Below, piece by piece: positions 58,665 through 64,000 of a stretch of 64,000 bases of DNA. The stretch is from positions 5,194,905 through 5,258,904 of the forward strand of contig NC_089853.1 in assembly GCF_036373705.1 (NCBI RefSeq), in the 5' to 3' direction. Each line of letters opens with the position of its first letter. The stretch's first letter is position 1. A program made the position numbers and the translations under genes. The notes under the pieces were generated by a model. That model saw only the letters and a list, made by a program, of their open reading frames with translations. It had not been told where the DNA came from and did no database searches. The stretch comes from Amia ocellicauda (Eukaryota > Chordata > Actinopteri > Amiiformes > Amiidae).

Positions 58665-59472
58665 GTAAGGAACAGTCATTTTAATTCAAGGGAAGATTTT
58701 GAGGCTTTCAATCTGAACAGAACAGGTTCCCTGAGCAGCCTGGGCCTTCATTTACAGTCTGTGTGGCATCAATCACTCGATACAACTTTGCTGCTGAATT
58801 ATTGACAGGGAACACACGATAAGGGAGCCGTGTGGGTCTACTGAGCACGCTGAAAGCTAATTTAAGACCACTGTCACTCGTGAACGAATAAATAAACCTG
58901 CCCGGACACTGACGTAGGGTGCGAGTCTGTCGGCAACAGCACCGTCTCGTCAGCATCGCTAGGACAGAGATGTCTCCACTGCAAAGACGGGGTTGTGAGG
59001 AAGAGAATTCTTCAAAAGAGCCAATTCAGCAGCTTGTCACAGATGAGAAAAGAGGGTGATGCAGGGTAGCAGGTGATGCAGGGTAGCAGGTGAAGGAGTT
59101 AAATGTTACCCTTTGTGAGAATCTTTGCCAAGAAAGGTAGGGATTAGATTTCTGTCCTAAAGTGAACTTACACTCCTGTTTCACTTCTTTGCCTCAGTTA
59201 CATGTTACAGAAGAGACCTCTGGCTGGTATTGTCTATTATGGGACAGTGTTTCCCCCACCATTGAACAACCGAAAAAACTTCAACTTAAAAAAGCAAACG
59301 CACAAGCTCCGCCCCCCGCTTTCGTTTGTCGTAAACCCCCCCAGGCTTTTAGACGATACCAAGATTAAGATCTGACAGTGACTGTGAAAAGCAGGGAAAA
59401 GAATATAACAATGCTCAGATCCAATCAATATTGGGTCAGTTTTAAATAAATGACCATAACTATTTTTAAATG

Positions 59473-59588
59473 TGGGAACATTCAAAAATAGACTGGATAG
59501 GATCCTTGGATCACTCAGTTATTAATGGACACCAAACGAGCACGATGGGGCGAATGGGCTCCTCTCGATTGGACACTTTGTTCTTAAC
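59473..59588 (+). mobile_element. CR1-like LINE 3' tail
   Basis: Same terminal sequence as at 29318-29590 and 33660-33795 (actggataggatccttggat, accaaacgagcacgatgggg). Confidence 0.7.
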
Positions 59589-62500
59589 TCCTTCAGCTTT
59601 TACCCAGTTTGTCTTTTTGACTAGTACTTTACGGGAACAGTAAGAATTTGTAAGATTTTCATAAAATCAGACAGTCATTCTTTATTCTATTTATCTAGGA
59701 AAGAAGGTGGTAGTGTGTCTAATCATGATCAGCAATGCAGAAACTGATTCTGTAGTTTATATGCTTTCATTTGAGTGGCTCCACATGCTTGTGGCCCTTA
59801 TAATGAAGAAATGGCCCTCTTGTGAGTATCTTGTGGTACACATTTTCTCAGTTTTCTGCATAGGCAACATTCTTTCAAATGCCAATTATTCCTTAATTTC
59901 TTATGCTATTCTACACATTTCAATTTGAGTGGTATTTCAACATTTCTGAAAAAGATTTTGAATAAACTATAATGGAGGAAAAAATTCTATTTCAAAATGC
60001 ATTTTTGTATACTGTAATATAGTTTGTTTAATCATGATCCACTAAGCAGAATACTATAGTACAGGTTGTCTAGTTTTGTTTGATAGGTGTCACATACCTG
60101 TACTCCTTATAATGTCCATATTTAACACCAGATGAAATTGGGGGATTGTAAAGGGTTTTTTCAGGTTTAATCTTAACATTCAAAATATTCTTTGTTTCTT
60201 TTACAGTAGTAATCGATTACATAATCTCTGTTCATTTGTCTGCATTTAACCATTATTTCTGTAGTTAATTGATATTCTAGATTTTTTTTTTTTTTTTACA
60301 TTTGTAAACTTCAGTATTCCTGCAAACAATGTTTTTTGGTAAGAAGTGTCACTCACACTGAGGTTTCTCCTCAGCACATTTAAAGTTGTTGCCTTAAGCT
60401 GATTGTCCATTTAAGTGAAGACAAAGTGATTTAGCTCCAGCCTTCAGTGACCTTTTAATGCCGTTGGTTTGTGTTAACTCTTGTGCCGATTTTCATTTCG
60501 CTCAGGTGGAAAACCTGCTGGGGGGGTTGTGTGCCGTGGAGGATCTTTTTTTTGCCAGAAGGGAAGAATTCGGTCTCCCTGCTGCCTCCAACATCTCAAA
60601 TCGCTCCTTTGCATATATATATATTCACCGAATCGAACCGTACATCAGTCCCGCACTCCATTCTTTACTTTGACATCTTTGTAAACTGCTCTAGTCTTCT
60701 CCACAGGCTGACTCATCTTTCAAGTTTGCCTTATCTCTTTAAAGCCAAATAAAATTCCCCCCGTGTTCGCTTTGAAAACGCCTGTCTGTTTCCCGCCCTC
60801 CTTAAGATTGATTACGGTGTATCTGCGCGTCCTTATCGTGTAGAACAACACGGCTCCATTTCAGGAGTTTGTGTTTCCCCGTCCGTCTTATCTGTTCCCT
60901 CCGACGAACACCGCTCGTATCTCTTCGCTAATATCTGTCGCGTACTCCAGGCGGCATTACTAAATTGCTAAATTCATCTTGAGACTATCACACTGGTACG
61001 GGCCTGGGGCTGGAAGATATTGCTGCCTTTTGTGGACGGGGAAATAGCTCTGTGGGATGTTTCAACTCGCTAACTAAATGTGTGGCACAAATCGTGCAAC
61101 CAATTTTCATCCCTTATTCAGGAACAAGTTCACCTAAACCATGGATAAAATAAAAGGCTCTTTAGTGGTAGACAGATCCCACTTCAGTATGTATGCAGCA
61201 TGCAGGGCTCCTGTTGGCCTTTCAGGCAGTTTTGGGGCTCTCCTTTCTGCGATTCAGTGTCATTACAAAGTTAGACAATGGGATTTTAAGATGCCCAATA
61301 GCTACGGGAGAGAATAGTTAAATAGCTATAATTTCTGCTGTGAAAAGTAACTCCAGTTGCACGTAATATAGATCTGTTTAGAAACTTGTTAGTCTTCTGA
61401 ACTCATGGGAGTTCTTTAGTACAGGTGTCATGTATGTTATTGTACATGCAAGGTGGTATTACAGGGATGTGGATAGCATGTCTGTGGGCAGTTATGCTCA
61501 CAAGAAATGAACAGAAACCACTTCAAAAGGAGCGGCCAACACCAATCTGTGGTTTAGGATTAGACAATAAACTTCCCGATTTCACAGCTGCGCCACAGAA
61601 CGCGCAATGGGACGACCAGACGTAGCGTTCACACTGAGCGCAGTACAGCAAGGACCTGTGGGTTGCAGCTGCCCTGAAATAACTCACTTCATTATGGGGG
61701 GAGGAAGCTCACATCTGCATCCATTAACCGTCCACAATACTCTTCATCACGTCGTCTCTCCCTGCCGCCTTCAAGAGTCCTGGGTGTCTGAATCGGTGTC
61801 TTTCATGGTCTCTCCCCCCGCACATCCCCGCTGTTCATGTCCACTCCAGCAACAGCAGACGGTGCCGTTGCTGGTGTTTGCATGCTGCTTTGTAGCTCAA
61901 ATGTCAGAAACGAACTCTTTTGCTTTGCCTCTTGGTGTCTGCTTTCCAACTTTATTTTTTAAATCTCTTTTGTGTGTGTGTTTCACCTTGAGAACAAAGC
62001 TGGAGACAACCCCCCAGATCATCATGTTTTTAATCATCCCACACGGAAGAGGCGTCTAAATGCCAGTATGTGTCTGGCCAGCATTTAGAAATTGACCAGT
62101 AATTTATTTTAGCTTCTGATTTCACATGTTTTTTTCACCATTGAGCAAGAATGACGAAATAATTAAACTAACAGACAGGTTTGGCCCAACAATAGCAAGA
62201 TAGAAGTGTTCAGACTGAGAAATTACAGTTCAGTCTGGTCATCGAGCAGTGAGAGTGTGGCGGAGCCCCCTGGAGTTGGTAGGAAGTGAAGGAAGTAATT
62301 TGTGATCTTTGAAGACGAATTAACTCGCTTTTTTCATTTTATATTTGCCTTGAAAACCCTGTGCAGTTGTCTTCCTCTGGAGTGCAGCAGGGGGCGCAGT
62401 AGTATCGAGTAACGCAGGCCGGTGGGTTGTGGGCGCCGAGTCCCTCCTTTTCACGGGGACTGGGGCTTTAATTGGGATAGATTGCCTTATTAAAGTCTCC

Positions 62501-63764
62501 GTACAAACCATTTAATTGGTGAAACAGCAGTCCTTTTTCCACCGCAAGCCACAGAGGACAGTGGTGTTCTGTAGGGGAAAGACGAGGTGCATCTGAAATA
62601 GTCTGAAAGCCATATGTTTGTGCGTTTTTACTAATTATCAAGAGACGGGCAGACTATTTCGTTGTCACGGTTTAAGAATGTCCAGCTGTTCAGATCTCAG
62701 AACCGACAGCTATAAACGCCACGATAACTGAACAGTATTGTCTGACCAAAACGATTTCAGTGGTGCTGATGAACTCCAGCTTCATTTCAGACATTTAAAA
62801 TAATTCCAAAAGCCCTGGATTCATTATTTTAGATACAGGTGTCAGTCCCATTTAAATAACAATCAATACATAATGATATGCAACAGAAATTGGTGTAATT
62901 AGAGAATCATCTGTAATTTTGCCAGTGTTCTCGTGCTTAATCTCTGGCATTTGAGATGTAAATCACTCTGCATCTGTGACTTTAAAGTCTACTTTGCATT
63001 TGTAGATAGTGCAGGTAGCTCTTTCTAGCATCGTTAATGGTGCTTATTTATTTTATCATAACTTCATGCCTCTCCCTCCAACCCTGCATTTAGGTAATAT
63101 TGTGGACACTGTCTTCCCAATTTCAAATATCTGCCCTTCATATCGGCCACCCAATTATGAGATATTGTGACTTGACTGGATGGACTCCGTCCCTCTGAGT
63201 ATAACGACTCTCTCTGTCCCGACTGAAGGTGTGCGTCTATAATGGCTTTGCAGTTCAGGAGATGTGAAATAGAAAAAGTTAGTTTAAACTGCTTTATTTT
63301 ATTGCACACTCCCTATCTCAGTTTTCCCCCTAGTGTTGTGGGAGAACCCCCAGGCAAAGAGCATGAAAACAGTGCTTCAAATCTTTTCGTTAATTGTTTG
63401 GTGAGATTACATTTATTTATTTACATTACGATTACATTATTGTATATACTACCATTATATTCTTTCTGCATTCTATGAGAACATATGTCTTCCAGTGAGG
63501 TACGCACATCAATACTGGACGGTGGTTTGTGCCCAGCTGTGCAGAAGAAAGTGCCGCATTGATTCACAAACATGATGAGGTGTTTCTTCGGCAGTCTGCA
63601 CCAGACAGAAAAGTGCGTTTTACAAAATTAACGTTTTATGGGGTGGGTAGGGGGTATTCTTTGTTTGTCTTTCTCTACAAACTCTGTGCATGTTGTAGAG
63701 TAGTTAGTAGAGTGTCAAGTCCTTTTTGATTTTACTTCATGCATGTTGCTTATTTTTACTTTTT

Positions 63765-63832
63765 AATTGTAAAGTGCTTTGTGATGTCCTTGACATGAAA
63801 GGCACTATATAAAATAAAGGTTGTTGTTATTG
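63765..63832 (+). repeat. LINE/SINE-type 3' tail
   Basis: aattgtaaagtgctttgtga ... aaaggcactatataaaat followed by gttgttgtta is a common fish retroposon 3' end. Only the tail is present. Confidence 0.6.
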
Positions 63833-64000
63833 CAGAAGTTGATCCATGTTTAGTTTGAGTGAAGAAGTTTCCTCTGTGCTGCGAGACTTTGCAGTGACCT
63901 GACTTCACAGGAGCCCTCGCACAACCTGGGACACTTATTATTCTGCATAGCATGAAATTGATGGTTTGTGAACCTGAACGCGGTCTAAACACAGTGGAGA

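Larger units (their letters stand above)
58665..64000 (+). other. AMBRA1 intron following the large exon
   Basis: No further AMBRA1 exon is seen to the window end, so this intron exceeds 5.3 kb. It contains a CR1-like LINE tail (59473-59588), a poly-T tract near 60284 and an interspersed-repeat tail (63765-63832). Other frames have no recognisable protein. Confidence 0.65.

Overview
This is vertebrate nuclear DNA. Genes are split into many short exons with GT-AG introns, and the products are vertebrate proteins: prothrombin, lysosomal acid phosphatase, AMBRA1 and DDB2. Tc1/mariner, hAT, CR1/L2-like LINE and tRNA-derived SINE copies of the kinds common in ray-finned fish fill the introns. I read it as a ray-finned fish; the species cannot be fixed from sequence alone. 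The gene set matches the neighbourhood of human 11p11.2 (DDB2-ACP2 and ZNF408-F2-AMBRA1).

Layout: 1-5.2 kb holds two possible non-coding 5' exons of a minus-strand gene (PACSIN3 by synteny only). 7.1-11.7 kb (+) is a broken ddb2 that carries two alternative versions of one WD-repeat exon. 11.9-19.76 kb (-) is an acid phosphatase (acp2-like) with intact catalytic exons. It has lost its signal-peptide start and ends in a stop before the membrane anchor; its largest intron (3.6 kb) holds three abutting Tc1/mariner elements, one of them intact with a DD36E transposase. 19.76-24.64 kb (-) is a duplicated block: a zinc-finger gene tail plus prothrombin exons 1-3 (signal, propeptide, Gla). 27.06-37.89 kb (-) is a 14-exon prothrombin gene (F2). 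38.17-38.40 kb (-) is the second zinc-finger tail. 41.68-49.98 kb (-) is a complete ACP2 with signal peptide and membrane tail. 54.83-58.66 kb (+) is the 5' part of AMBRA1, whose next exon lies beyond the window.

The main observation is where the duplicated prothrombin block landed. Its signal-propeptide-Gla exons lie directly upstream, on the same strand, of the acid phosphatase copy that lost its own 5' end. The intron phases match: prothrombin exon 3 ends in phase 1, and the first acp2-like exon has an acceptor with two leading bases. Splicing them gives one open frame of about 424 residues, a predicted secreted Gla-domain acid phosphatase. It would use a copy of the prothrombin promoter, including an HNF1-like site. 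This is inference from sequence and needs transcript evidence.

Other points of note: the F2 gene reads LT where the chymotrypsin fold expects IV at the thrombin activation site, and its exon 4 lacks canonical splice sites. The ddb2 copy has several lesions and no C-terminal half.
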